From Haloechinothrix sp033042135 (GTDB lineage: Bacteria > Actinomycetota > Actinomycetes > Mycobacteriales > Pseudonocardiaceae): 64,000 nucleotides of DNA. Below the pieces are notes generated by a model. That model searched no databases. It saw only the letters and a list, made by a program, of their open reading frames with translations, and was not told the origin of the DNA. A program made the position numbers and the translations under genes. Below are positions 33,816 through 42,728 of this stretch, one piece after another (the stretch's first letter is position 1; every line of letters begins with the position of its first letter). Location: assembly GCF_033042135.1 (NCBI RefSeq), contig NZ_WBXM01000012.1:62001-126000 (forward strand), given 5' to 3'.

Positions 33816-34879
33816 CCGGGACAGCGCGCTTGCGCACGCCGCTCACCGAGCTGGTCGGCATCGAGCATCCGGTGGTGCAGACCGGTATGGGATGGGTGGC
33901 AGGTCCCCGGCTCGTCTCGGCCACGGCACAAGCGGGCGGCCTCGGGATCCTGGCATCGGCCACCATGAGCTACAGCGAGCTCGCCTCGGCAATCGCCGAG
34001 GTGAAGCAGCGCACTGATGCGCCGTTCGGGGTGAACCTGCGAGCCGACGCGGACGACGCCCAGCAGCGGGTAGAGCTGTTGATCAACGAGGGCGTGCGGG
34101 TTGCGTCCTTCGCACTGGCACCACGCAAGGAGATGATCGCTCAACTCTCCGAGGCCGGGATCGTGGTGATCCCCTCGGTCGGGGCGGCACGGCATGCCGC
34201 GAAGGTCGCCTCGTGGGGCGCGGATGCGGTCATCGTGCAGGGCGGCGAGGGTGGCGGGCACACCGGTGAGGTCGCTACCACGCTGCTGCTTCCCTCAGTG
34301 CTGGACGCCGTCGACATCCCCGTGATCGCGGCAGGCGGTTTCTACGACGGTCGAGGCCTGGCTGCCGCCCTGGCCTACGGCGCGGCAGGCGTCGGGATGG
34401 GAACGCGCTTTTTGCTCACCAAGGAGAGCACGGTGCCGGACGAGGTCAAGCAGGCCTACTTGGCCAGCGGCCTCGGCGACACGGTGGTTACCAGGAAGGT
34501 CGACGGCATGCCGCACCGCGTGCTGCGCACCGACCTGGTCACGCGGCTCGAACACGCGGGCGGCCTGCGCGCCTTCGCCCATGCCGCCCGCAACACGCTG
34601 CGGTTCCGCAAGCTCACCGGCGTGTCCTGGCGGGCGCTCGCGCGCGAGGGATTGGCGTTGCGCCGTGGCGGCGACCGCACCTGGTCACAGTTGATGATGG
34701 CGGCGAACACGCCCATGCTGCTGCGTGCCGGGCTCGTGGAGGGCAACCTCGGCGCGGGCGTGCTCGCCTCCGGCCAGGTGGCAGGCATGCTCGACGACCT
34801 GCCGAGCGTGGCCGAGCTGATCGAGCAGATCGTGGACGAAGCCGTCGAGCGCATCGATCACCTCGACACACTGCACTGA
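33812..34879 (+). CDS. ipdC: IpdC, flavin-dependent enzyme of HIP-CoA degradation
   Basis: A nitronate-monooxygenase-fold protein (355 residues): TGMGWVAGPRLVSATAQAGGLGILA at the N-terminus, the FMN site VIVQGGEGGGHTGEV near 135, AAGGFYDGRGLAAALAYGAAGVGMGTRF near 175. IpdC acts after FadE30/IpdF on HIP-CoA intermediates, forming or reducing a ring-C unsaturation. Last gene of the KstR2-controlled operon and convergent with fadA6. Confidence 0.85.
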   Translation: MTGTARLRTPLTELVGIEHPVVQTGMGWVAGPRLVSATAQAGGLGILASATMSYSELASAIAEVKQRTDAPFGVNLRADADDAQQRVELLINEGVRVASFALAPRKEMIAQLSEAGIVVIPSVGAARHAAKVASWGADAVIVQGGEGGGHTGEVATTLLLPSVLDAVDIPVIAAGGFYDGRGLAAALAYGAAGVGMGTRFLLTKESTVPDEVKQAYLASGLGDTVVTRKVDGMPHRVLRTDLVTRLEHAGGLRAFAHAARNTLRFRKLTGVSWRALAREGLALRRGGDRTWSQLMMAANTPMLLRAGLVEGNLGAGVLASGQVAGMLDDLPSVAELIEQIVDEAVERIDHLDTLH

Positions 34880-34905
34880 CAGATCCTCGCCGTCTCCGGC
34901 CCTGG

Positions 34906-34918
34906 GACACCCCGTGTC
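34906..34918. terminator. Hairpin in the ipdC/fadA6 intergenic stretch
   Basis: GACACCCCGTGTC, a 5-bp stem with 3-base loop. The whole 173-base gap (34880-35052) has several GACAC/GTGTC-type short repeats and probably ends transcription from both sides; nothing coding is seen in it. Confidence 0.5.
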
Positions 34919-35052
34919 TGGCGTGCCGACACACTGAGTTGGGCTGCCTGGCCGGTCCCCTGGGACTCGATCGCCCTCCACGGGGTGCTCGCACGCCCAA
35001 CACCAGCGTCCTGTACGCCCGACACGGGGGGGTCTAGGTGCCGGGCACGGGG

Positions 35053-36204
35053 TCACACCCGTTCGATCACTGTGACGTTGGCGGTGCCGCCGCCCTCGCA
35101 CATCGTCTGCAAGCCGAAGCGACCGCCCCGCCGCTCCAGCTCGTGCAGCAGGGTCGCGAACAGCTTCGTGCCGGTGGCACCGATGGGATGCCCCAGCGCG
35201 ATCCCCCCACCGTTGACGTTGACCCGCTCCGGATCCGCACCGGTCTCGGCCAGCCACGCGAGCACCACGCTGGCGAAAGCCTCATTCACCTCGAACAGGT
35301 CGATATCGGAGATGTCCAAGCCACAACGCTGCAACGCACGCTGCGTCGCGGGAATCGGACCGGTCAGCATCCACACCGGATCCGCAGCCGACACCGAGAT
35401 GTGATGGATCCGCGCCCGTACCGGCAACCCGTGCTCGACCGCGAACCGCTCGGAGGTGATCAGCGCGGCGCTCGCGCCGTCACAGATCTGGCTGGCCATG
35501 GCGGCGGTGATGCGGGAATCGGCCGCGAGCGGTTCCAGAGCGGCCATCTTCTCCATCGAGGTACCGCGCCGGGGACACTCGTCGACGGTGACCTCGCCGT
35601 ACGGCGCCAGCTCGGCGTCGAACCTGCCCCCGTCGATCGCCGCGATCGCGCGCTCGTGACTGGTCAGCGCGAACCGCTCCATCGCGTCCCGCGTGAGGTC
35701 CCACTTCTCGGCGATCATGTCCGCGCTACGGAACTGCGACACCTCCGCGTCGCCGTAACGGGCACGCCATCCCGCCGAACCTGAGAACGGGTCCTCGAAG
35801 CCATACTGCTGGCCCGCGAGCATGGCCGCACTGATCGGGATCTGGCTCATGTTCTGCACACCGGAGGCGATCACCGCATCCGCCGTGCCCGCCAGCACCG
35901 CCTGGGCCGCGAAATGCACCGCCTGCTGGCTCGAACCGCACTGCCGATCCACCGTCACGCCGGGGACGTGCTCCGGCAGCCCGGCAGCCAGCCAGGCGGT
36001 ACGCGCGATATTGCCCGCCTGCGAGCCCAGCGTGTCGACGCAGCCCATCACCACGTCGTCGACCAGCTCGGCGGGTACGCCCGACCGCTCGATCACCGAG
36101 GCCAGCACGTGTGCCCCCAGATCAGCCGAGTGCACCTCGGCCAGCCCACCGCCGCGCTTGCCGACCGGGGTGCGTACCGCGTCGACGACCACCGCCTCTG
36201 TCAC
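35053..36204 (-). CDS. fadA6: Beta-ketoacyl-CoA thiolase FadA6
   Basis: A 383-residue thiolase. Nucleophilic Cys in VDRQCGSSQQ (about residue 89), NGGGIALGHPIGATGTKL near 340 and a final Cys in TMCEGGGTANVTV. FadA6 carries out the last thiolysis in ring C/D breakdown. The second GTG (36204) is preferred over the one at 36213 because it has AAGGAG at the correct distance, giving the expected N-terminus MTEAVVVDAVRT. Last gene of fadE30-ipdF-kstR2-fadA6. Confidence 0.88.
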   Translation of the reverse strand: MTEAVVVDAVRTPVGKRGGGLAEVHSADLGAHVLASVIERSGVPAELVDDVVMGCVDTLGSQAGNIARTAWLAAGLPEHVPGVTVDRQCGSSQQAVHFAAQAVLAGTADAVIASGVQNMSQIPISAAMLAGQQYGFEDPFSGSAGWRARYGDAEVSQFRSADMIAEKWDLTRDAMERFALTSHERAIAAIDGGRFDAELAPYGEVTVDECPRRGTSMEKMAALEPLAADSRITAAMASQICDGASAALITSERFAVEHGLPVRARIHHISVSAADPVWMLTGPIPATQRALQRCGLDISDIDLFEVNEAFASVVLAWLAETGADPERVNVNGGGIALGHPIGATGTKLFATLLHELERRGGRFGLQTMCEGGGTANVTVIERV

Positions 36205-36217
36205 CGCAACCACTCCT

Positions 36218-36874
36218 TCATCCGGAACTGCCGCTGCCCTTCCCGCCGGGCTTCTTGCCGCGGCGCGTGGCGATCCCGTCGAGCAGGATGCCCAGGTACT
36301 CGTCGGCGACGTCCTCCGCGGTCAGCGAACCGCCCGGCTTGTACCAGTGCACCGCCACCCAGACGGTGTCCCTGATGAACCGGTAGGTCAGCTCGACATC
36401 CAGATCCGCGCGGAACGCCCCCGTCCGTACCCCTTCGGTGAGGATCGACGTCCACAGCTGGTAGAACTCGGCATTACGATCGGCCAGGTAGGCGAAGCGG
36501 GGGAACTGCACCAGGTACTTGGCCTCGTGCTGGAAGATAGCCACCTCGTCGTGGTGTTTGTGGATCGCGTCGAACGACGCGGCCACCGCGGCCTCCAACG
36601 TCTTCCTCGGCCCCAGATCCTGCGCGACGATTTCCCGGTAGGTACCGAACAGGTCGTCCAGGAAGGCCGTCAGGATCTCGTCGACCATCTGCTCCTTGGA
36701 GTCGAAATGGTGGTAGAGGCTCCCGGAAAGGATGCCCGCCGCGTCGGCGATGTCGCGAACCGTGGTCGACTTGAACCCGCGCTCGGCGAACAACCGGCCG
36801 GCAAGGGCAAGCAGCTCCGCCCTGCGGCTCGAGCCCGCCTGGACGGTGTCACCTGGTTGATTGGTCGTGCTCAT
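36218..36874 (-). CDS. kstR2: TetR-family repressor KstR2
   Basis: A 218-residue TetR-type repressor: N-terminal HTH with FKSTTVRDIADAAGILSGSLYHHFDSKEQMVDEIL, then a helical ligand domain containing HHDEVAIFQHEAKYL. KstR2 represses HIP genes and is released by HIP-CoA, the product of FadD3. It is embedded between ipdF and fadA6, like Rv3557c. Its own operator (38983) lies at the head of this operon, so it should be autoregulated. Confidence 0.9.
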   Translation of the reverse strand: MSTTNQPGDTVQAGSSRRAELLALAGRLFAERGFKSTTVRDIADAAGILSGSLYHHFDSKEQMVDEILTAFLDDLFGTYREIVAQDLGPRKTLEAAVAASFDAIHKHHDEVAIFQHEAKYLVQFPRFAYLADRNAEFYQLWTSILTEGVRTGAFRADLDVELTYRFIRDTVWVAVHWYKPGGSLTAEDVADEYLGILLDGIATRRGKKPGGKGSGSSG

Positions 36875-36891
36875 CTGATCCTCGCTGCTGG

Positions 36892-37674
36892 TCAGGGGTG
36901 CTGACTGCTGACGGACAGCACCTCACCGGTGAGGTAGGAGGCGTACTCGCTAGCAAGGAATACCATCACATTCGCCACCTCCCACGGCTGCGCGGCCCTG
37001 CCGAACACCTCACGCTGCTCCAGCTCGCTCAGCAGCTCCTCGCTGGTGACTTTCGCCAGAAACGGGTGCATCGCGAGGCTGGGCGCCACCGCGTTCACCC
37101 GGATGCCGTGGTCGGCAACGTCCACTGCCGCGCACCGGGTCAGCGCCATCACCCCGGCCTTGGCCGCGGCGTAATGCGCCTGCTCGGCCTGGGCGCGCCA
37201 GCCGACCACCGAGGCGTTGTTGACCACGGCGCCACCACCACCCTGGGCGATGAACTGCCGCAGCGCGGCGCGGGTGGCACGGAACGTACCGTTGAGGGTG
37301 ATGTCCAGCACACGGTTCCACTCCGCATCGTCCATGTCCACGATGGACGCCGAACCGCCGAGACCGGCATTGTTGATCATCACGTCGATCCTGCCGAACT
37401 GCCCGACCGCGCCCGAGATCAGCTCGGCGATCTGGCTCTCCTCGGTGACGTCGCACGGGATGGCATGCACCCGGTCGCCGTGCTCGGTCGCCAGCTCGTC
37501 GAGCTTCTCCCCCAGCCTTCGCTCGTGCCAGTCGCTAATCACGACGCTGGCACCCTCCTCGAGGCACCGGGCTGCGACAGCGGAACCGATCCCGGTTCCC
37601 GCAGCGGCCGTCACCACCACGATCTTGCCCGCCAGCAAGTCCTTGCCCTGCGGGTACGGCGGTATCGTCGTCAC
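36892..37674 (-). CDS. ipdF: IpdF, SDR-type 5-hydroxy dehydrogenase of HIP-CoA
   Basis: A 260-residue SDR: VTAAAGTGIGSAVAARCLEEG near residue 21, INNAGLGG near 96, NNASVVG and YAAAKAG. The TAAAGTGIG variant of the usual TGxxxGxG loop is notable. IpdF (Rv3559c) oxidises the 5-hydroxyl of HIP-CoA intermediates. The GTG start overlaps fadE30's stop by 4 bases; an in-frame extension to 37896 is antisense overlap inside fadE30 and not used. Confidence 0.85.
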   Translation of the reverse strand: MTTIPPYPQGKDLLAGKIVVVTAAAGTGIGSAVAARCLEEGASVVISDWHERRLGEKLDELATEHGDRVHAIPCDVTEESQIAELISGAVGQFGRIDVMINNAGLGGSASIVDMDDAEWNRVLDITLNGTFRATRAALRQFIAQGGGGAVVNNASVVGWRAQAEQAHYAAAKAGVMALTRCAAVDVADHGIRVNAVAPSLAMHPFLAKVTSEELLSELEQREVFGRAAQPWEVANVMVFLASEYASYLTGEVLSVSSQHP

Positions 37675-38873
37675 TGGCGTACCTCCCCTCTCCGCTCCCT
37701 GGGTAACCCCAGCACGCGTTCCGCGATCACGTTCCGTTGGATCTCGTTCGATCCGCCGTAGATGGTGTCGGCCCTGGTGAACAGGAACAACCGCTGCCAC
37801 TGGTCGAAGTCCTCGGCTCCGCCGCCGGTGACCAGCGACGCCGCGCCACGCACCCGCATGGCCAACTCGCCGAGGTCGCGATGCCAGTTCGCCCACAGCA
37901 GCTTGGCGACCTCGGCGGCGCCCCGCTCGGTGCTGCCCAAGGTGCGCAGTGCGTGCGCCCGCATCACGTCCAGCTCCACCCAGGCCCGCGCCAGTTCGGA
38001 TCGGATGGTCGGATCGTCCAGCGCGCCGTTCTCCCGCGCGAGCCGCGTCAGGTCCTCCAGTTCACGCCGGAAGCCGATCTGCTGCCCGAGGGTGGCGACC
38101 CCGCGCTCGAAGGCGAGCGTGCCCATGGCCACCCGCCACCCGTCCCCCGGCTCGCCGACCACCATGTCGGCTGCGGTGCGGGCACCGTCGAAGAAGACCT
38201 CGTTGAACTCCGACGTCCCGGTGAGCTGGTTGATGGGGCGAACCTCGACGCCGGGCTGGTCCATCGGCACCAGCAGGTAGCTCAACCCGGCGTGCTTGCG
38301 TGATCCCGGCGATCGCGGCTCCGTCCTGGCCAGCACGAAACACCAGTCCGCCACATGCGCCAACGAGGTCCACACCTTCTGGCCGGTGATCACCCACTCG
38401 TCGCCTTCTCGGACGGCCGAGGTGGACACCGCCGCCAGATCGGACCCCGCGTTCGGCTCCGAGTAACCCTGGCACCACAACTCCTCCACCGCGCGGATCG
38501 GCGGCAGGAAGCGCTCCTGCTGCTCCCTACTACCGAACGCGATCAGCGTCGGTCCCAGCAATTCCTGCCCGAGGTGGCTCACCGTGGCGGGTGCCTCGGC
38601 TCGTGCGTACTCCTCGTGGAAGATCACTTGCTTGTCCAGCGGCAGGCCCGCGCCGCCGTGCTCGGCAGGCCAACCGAGGCAGGTCCAACCCGCCTCGGCC
38701 ATATGCCGCTCCCATGCCAGCCGCTCGTCGAACGCCTCGTGCTCCCTCCCCGGCCCGCCGAGGCCACGCAGCCCGGCGAATTCCCCGGTCAGATTGCTCT
38801 CCAGCCAGTCGCGCACCCGGGAGCGGAACCGCTCGTTCGACTCCGTCCCGTGCTCGGCTCCCTGCTCGGCCAC
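37671..38873 (-). CDS. fadE30: Acyl-CoA dehydrogenase FadE30
   Basis: A 400-residue acyl-CoA dehydrogenase. It shows GWPAEHGGAGLPL near residue 70, YSEPNAGSDLAAVSTS near 135, ITGQKVWTSLA and the C-terminal IYGGSNEIQRNVIAERVLGLPRE. FadE30 dehydrogenates 5-OH-HIP-CoA. The GTG at 38873 has GAGGAGG and is preferred over 38912. Divergent from fadD3 across an exact KstR2 box; first gene of the operon ending in fadA6. Confidence 0.87.
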   Translation of the reverse strand: MAEQGAEHGTESNERFRSRVRDWLESNLTGEFAGLRGLGGPGREHEAFDERLAWERHMAEAGWTCLGWPAEHGGAGLPLDKQVIFHEEYARAEAPATVSHLGQELLGPTLIAFGSREQQERFLPPIRAVEELWCQGYSEPNAGSDLAAVSTSAVREGDEWVITGQKVWTSLAHVADWCFVLARTEPRSPGSRKHAGLSYLLVPMDQPGVEVRPINQLTGTSEFNEVFFDGARTAADMVVGEPGDGWRVAMGTLAFERGVATLGQQIGFRRELEDLTRLARENGALDDPTIRSELARAWVELDVMRAHALRTLGSTERGAAEVAKLLWANWHRDLGELAMRVRGAASLVTGGGAEDFDQWQRLFLFTRADTIYGGSNEIQRNVIAERVLGLPRERRGEVRQ

Positions 38874-38982
38874 GGTGCGTCCTCCTCGGTGCTGCGAGCC
38901 CGCGACGACCACATCCGGGTCGCTGCGGCTGGCTCAGCCGTCCAGGCCTGGCCAAACTGGCTGTGACTACGTACGCTAGGCT

Positions 38983-38996
38983 ACCAAGCACTTGCT
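38983..38996. promoter_or_regulatory. KstR2 operator between fadE30 and fadD3
   Basis: ACCAAGCACTTGCT is an exact match to the KstR2 consensus AnCAAGnnCTTGnT. It lies 14 bases upstream of the fadD3 start and 109 bases from the fadE30 start. Confidence 0.88.
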
Positions 38997-39010
38997 AGGG
39001 AGGTGAAGAG

Positions 39011-40681
39011 GTGGGTTCCCCCGGCGGCACGAGACCCGACACGATCCCGCAGGCACTGGTCGCGGCCGCGCAACGATTCGGCGACCGCGAGGCCGTCGTC
39101 GACGGCTCGGTGCGGTTGAGCTACAACGACCTGCACCAGCGAGTACGCGACTGCGCCCGGTTGTTCATCGCCGAAGGCATCCGCGAGGGCGACAGGGTGG
39201 CCATCTGCTCGCCCAACACGCATCACTGGGTGGAGGCCGCGCTCGGCGCGCTGTACGCCGGGGCGACGCTGGTGCCGATCAACACCCGGTACACCGGTGA
39301 GGAGATCCTCGACATCGTGCGGCGCAGCGCCGCGACCGCACTGGTGATCGCCGGGGAGTTCCTCGGCACCGACCGGCTGGCCTCGCTACGCGAGGCCGCC
39401 GCGCGCTCCGGTGACCAGGGCCACGGGCGCGACGGCGAGCCGGTACCCGGTATCCCCACGCTGCGTACCGTGCTTCGCGTCCCGGTGGAGTCCGAGCCGT
39501 CGGCCACCGAGCCGGGCGAGGCGGTACTGGACTGGACCGACATCCCCGAGCGCGCCAGGGGCATCGGCAGCGGCGAACTCGATACCCGGCTGGCCCATGC
39601 CGACCCGCATGAGCCGAGCGATATCCTGTTCACCTCGGGGACCACGGGGCGCAGCAAGGGCGCGATGAGCGCGCACACGCAGTCGCTCGGCGTCGCCGAA
39701 GCGTGGGCCGAGCTCGGCGGGCTCACCGAGCGGGACCGCTACCTGGTGATCAACCCCTTCTTCCACAGCTTCGGCTACAAGGCGGGTATCCTCGCCGCGA
39801 TCCTGCGCGGGGCCACGATCATCCCGCAGGTGACGTTCGACGCAGAGGCCGCGTTCGCCACCATCGAATCGGAGCGGGTGACGGTGCTTCCCGGCGCCCC
39901 GACGATCTACCAGGTGATGCTCGACCACCCCCGGCGCGAGGAGTTCGACATCTCGAGCCTGCGCCTGGCCGTGACCGGCGCGGCCACCGTGCCGGTCGTG
40001 CTCGTGGAGCGGATGCGCGAACAGCTCGGCTTCGACTGCGTGCTCACCGCCTACGGGCTGACCGAGGCGGCCGTGGCCACCATGTGCCGGCCCACCGACC
40101 GGCCGAGGACCGTGGCGACCACCTGCGGCAAGGCGGCGGCGGGTTTCGAGGTCATCACCGTGGCCACGGACGGTTCCGGTGCCCGCACCCCGCCCGGCGA
40201 GCCGGGCGAGATCCTGCTGCGGGGGCCGAACGTGATGCTCGGTTACCTCGACGACCCGGAGGAAACGGCCCGCGCGATCGACAGCGAGGGCTGGTTGCAC
40301 ACCGGGGACGTGGGGGTGCTCGACAAGCACGGTTACCTGACGATCACCGACCGGATCAAGGACATGTACGTCTCCGGTGGGTTCAACGTCTACCCGGCCG
40401 AGGTGGAGCAGACCCTGGCGCGGCTGGACGGCGTGTCCGAGGCGGCCGTCGTCGGCGTCGCCGACGATCGTCTCGGCGAGGTCGGCAAGGCCTACATCCT
40501 GCCCACACCGGGAGCGGATCTGTCCGAAACCGACGTCATCGATCACTGCAAGGAACGGCTGGCCAACTACAAGGTGCCCCGCCAGGTCGAGTTCGTCAGC
40601 GAGTTCCCCCGCAACGCGACCGGGAAGGTCCTCAAGCGAGTCCTGCGGGACGGCACGACGAGCACGAAGGAGCGCGCATGA
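39011..40681 (+). CDS. fadD3: HIP-CoA synthetase FadD3
   Basis: An acyl-CoA synthetase of 556 residues: LFTSGTTGRSKGAMSAHTQ near residue 213, TAYGLTEAAV, TGDVGVLDKHGYLTITDRIKDMYVSGGFNVYPAE and the catalytic Lys in FPRNATGKVLKRVL. FadD3 loads CoA on HIP (5-OH-HIP) after side chain and A/B rings are removed; its product releases KstR2. GTG start with GGGAGG that directly abuts the KstR2 box. Confidence 0.9.
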   Translation: MGSPGGTRPDTIPQALVAAAQRFGDREAVVDGSVRLSYNDLHQRVRDCARLFIAEGIREGDRVAICSPNTHHWVEAALGALYAGATLVPINTRYTGEEILDIVRRSAATALVIAGEFLGTDRLASLREAAARSGDQGHGRDGEPVPGIPTLRTVLRVPVESEPSATEPGEAVLDWTDIPERARGIGSGELDTRLAHADPHEPSDILFTSGTTGRSKGAMSAHTQSLGVAEAWAELGGLTERDRYLVINPFFHSFGYKAGILAAILRGATIIPQVTFDAEAAFATIESERVTVLPGAPTIYQVMLDHPRREEFDISSLRLAVTGAATVPVVLVERMREQLGFDCVLTAYGLTEAAVATMCRPTDRPRTVATTCGKAAAGFEVITVATDGSGARTPPGEPGEILLRGPNVMLGYLDDPEETARAIDSEGWLHTGDVGVLDKHGYLTITDRIKDMYVSGGFNVYPAEVEQTLARLDGVSEAAVVGVADDRLGEVGKAYILPTPGADLSETDVIDHCKERLANYKVPRQVEFVSEFPRNATGKVLKRVLRDGTTSTKERA

Positions 40682-41532
40682 ACGCAGCAGCCGACGAGGT
40701 GGTCCGCTACGAGCGGCGCGGCAGGGTAGCGCTGGTCACCATGAACCGCCCGGAGTACCGCAACGCTCAGAACTCCGCGATGACCTACGCGCTCGACGAC
40801 GCGTTCCGCGCCGCGGTGGACGACGACGAGGTGGGCGTCATCGTGCTCGCTGGGGAGGGCAAGCACTTCTCCGCGGGGCACGACATCGGCACGCCGGGCA
40901 GGGACGTGGACATCTCGTTCGACCGCAAGGCGGTGCTGTGGTGGGACCACGTGGGACGGGAAGGTGGCGACAAGCGGTTCGCCCGCGAAGCGGAAGTGTA
41001 CCTGGGCATGTGTAGGCGCTGGCGGGAAATCCCGAAGCCCACGATCGCCAGCGTGCAGGGAGCCTGCATCGCGGGGGCATTGATGCTGGCGTGGTCCTGC
41101 GACATGATCGTGGCTTCCGAAGACGCCTTCTTCTCCGACCCGGTCGTGCGGATGGGCATTCCCGGCGTGGAGTACTTCGCCCATCCCTGGGTACTCGGGC
41201 CGAGGGCCGCCAAGGAGGTCCTGTTCACCGGGGAACGGTTCAGCGCCGCGCAGGCCAAGGAATGGGGCATGGTCAACCGGGTCGTGCCCCGCGAGGAACT
41301 AGAATCCTCCACATTGGAGCTCGCAGAGCAGGTGGCCGAGATGCCGGGCTTCGGGCTCGCACTGGCCAAGAAGGCCGTCAACCAGGCTGAGGACCTAATG
41401 GGGATGCGAAGCGGAATGGATTCGGTTTTCGGGCTGCACCACTTCGCGCATGCCCACAACGCGGAGGTGCACGGCGGCGATTCGCTCGGCGGGCAGGACG
41501 CCAAGTCGATGGCCTCGCGCAAGCAGGGGTGA
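40678..41532 (+). CDS. Enoyl-CoA hydratase/isomerase-family protein
   Basis: A crotonase-fold protein of 284 residues between fadD3 and fadE31. It has TMNRPEYRNAQNSAM, HFSAGHDIGTPGRD near residue 60, QGACIAGALMLAWSCDM near 124, and FFSDPVVRMGIPG. The start overlaps fadD3 (ATGA), so it is in the HIP operon. In Mtb, fadD3 is followed directly by fadE31-fadE33, with no hydratase between, so this is an addition to that layout. Likely a hydratase acting on the product of FadE31-33; that step is inferred. Confidence 0.82.
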   Translation: MNAAADEVVRYERRGRVALVTMNRPEYRNAQNSAMTYALDDAFRAAVDDDEVGVIVLAGEGKHFSAGHDIGTPGRDVDISFDRKAVLWWDHVGREGGDKRFAREAEVYLGMCRRWREIPKPTIASVQGACIAGALMLAWSCDMIVASEDAFFSDPVVRMGIPGVEYFAHPWVLGPRAAKEVLFTGERFSAAQAKEWGMVNRVVPREELESSTLELAEQVAEMPGFGLALAKKAVNQAEDLMGMRSGMDSVFGLHHFAHAHNAEVHGGDSLGGQDAKSMASRKQG

Positions 41533-41543
41533 AAGGAAGGACC

Positions 41544-42728
41544 GTGGATCTCGATCTCGACGAGCGGACGCTGGAGTTCCGCAGCGAGGTGCGGCAGTGG
41601 CTCGCCGCGAACGTCCCGGAGCGGCCGCTGGAGTCGTTCAACACAGCCAAGGGCTTCGAGCAGCATCGCGCATGGGAGGCAAAGCTCGCCGACGCCGGGT
41701 ACGCGGCCGTGGCCTGGCCTGCCGAGTACGGCGGGCGCGAGGCCTCGATGCTGGAGTGGCTGGTGTTCGAGGAGGAGTACTACGCCGCGGGAGCGCCGGG
41801 CCGGGTGAACCAGAACGGTATCTTCATGCTCGCGCCGACGCTGTTCTCCCACGGCACCCCGGAGCAGCGGGAACGCGTGCTGCCCGCGATGGCACGGTCG
41901 GACGTGGTGTGGGCGCAGGCGTGGTCGGAACCGGACGCTGGCAGCGACATCGCGTCGCTGCGAAGCACCGCGACCCGCACCGAAGGCGGGTGGTTGCTAT
42001 CCGGCCAGAAGACGTGGAGCTCCCGTGCGGCCTTCGCCGACGCGGCCTTCGGGCTGTTCCGCAGCGAGCCCGGCAGTGAGCGACACCGCGGCCTGATCTA
42101 CGTGATGTTCGACCTGCGGGCAGAGGGCGTGCAGGTGCGGCCGATCGCCCAGCTCGACGGGGAGTACGGGTTCGCGGAGATATTCCTGGACGGTGTATTC
42201 GTGCCCGACGCCGATGTCATCGGCGAGCCGGGCGACGGGTGGCGTGTTGCCATGACGACGGCGAACAACGAGCGCGGCCTGTCGCTGCGCAGCCCCGGCC
42301 GGTTCCTCGCGTCCGCGGACAAGCTGGTTGGCCTGTGGCACCGGCAGGGCGATACGTCCGATACCGCACTCGCCGAACGGGTCGCCGACGCCTGGATCCG
42401 CGCGCGGGCGTACCAGCTGTACACCTGCAACACCGTGACCCGGCTGTCCGAGGGTGGCGATCTCGGTCCCGAGTCAAGCGTGAACAAGCTGTACTGGTCC
42501 CATCTGGACGTGGAACTGCACGAGACCGCACTCGACCTTCTCGGCCCAGCGGCCGAGCTGACCGGCGAGGCCGCATCGGACGGGGGCCACTGGAGCGCGG
42601 GCTACCTGTTCGCGCTCGCCGGGCCGATCTACGGCGGGACCGACCAGATCCAGCGCAACATCGTCGCCGAACGCCTGCTCGGGCTCCCCAGAGAGAGCAG
42701 CGCGAACAGGAACCGGAGTGGCTCATGA
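41544..42728 (+). CDS. fadE31: Acyl-CoA dehydrogenase FadE31
   Basis: A 394-residue acyl-CoA dehydrogenase with AWPAEYGGREASMLE near residue 57, WSEPDAGSDIASLRS near 130, SGQKTWSSRAAFAD and the C-terminal IYGGTDQIQRNIVAERLLGLPRE. The GTG has GAAAGGAAGG; the 41529 frame extension is unnecessary. FadE31, 32 and 33 lie in a row as in Rv3562-Rv3564 and are thought to form heteromeric dehydrogenases acting after ring opening of HIP-CoA. Confidence 0.85.
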   Translation: MDLDLDERTLEFRSEVRQWLAANVPERPLESFNTAKGFEQHRAWEAKLADAGYAAVAWPAEYGGREASMLEWLVFEEEYYAAGAPGRVNQNGIFMLAPTLFSHGTPEQRERVLPAMARSDVVWAQAWSEPDAGSDIASLRSTATRTEGGWLLSGQKTWSSRAAFADAAFGLFRSEPGSERHRGLIYVMFDLRAEGVQVRPIAQLDGEYGFAEIFLDGVFVPDADVIGEPGDGWRVAMTTANNERGLSLRSPGRFLASADKLVGLWHRQGDTSDTALAERVADAWIRARAYQLYTCNTVTRLSEGGDLGPESSVNKLYWSHLDVELHETALDLLGPAAELTGEAASDGGHWSAGYLFALAGPIYGGTDQIQRNIVAERLLGLPRESSANRNRSGS

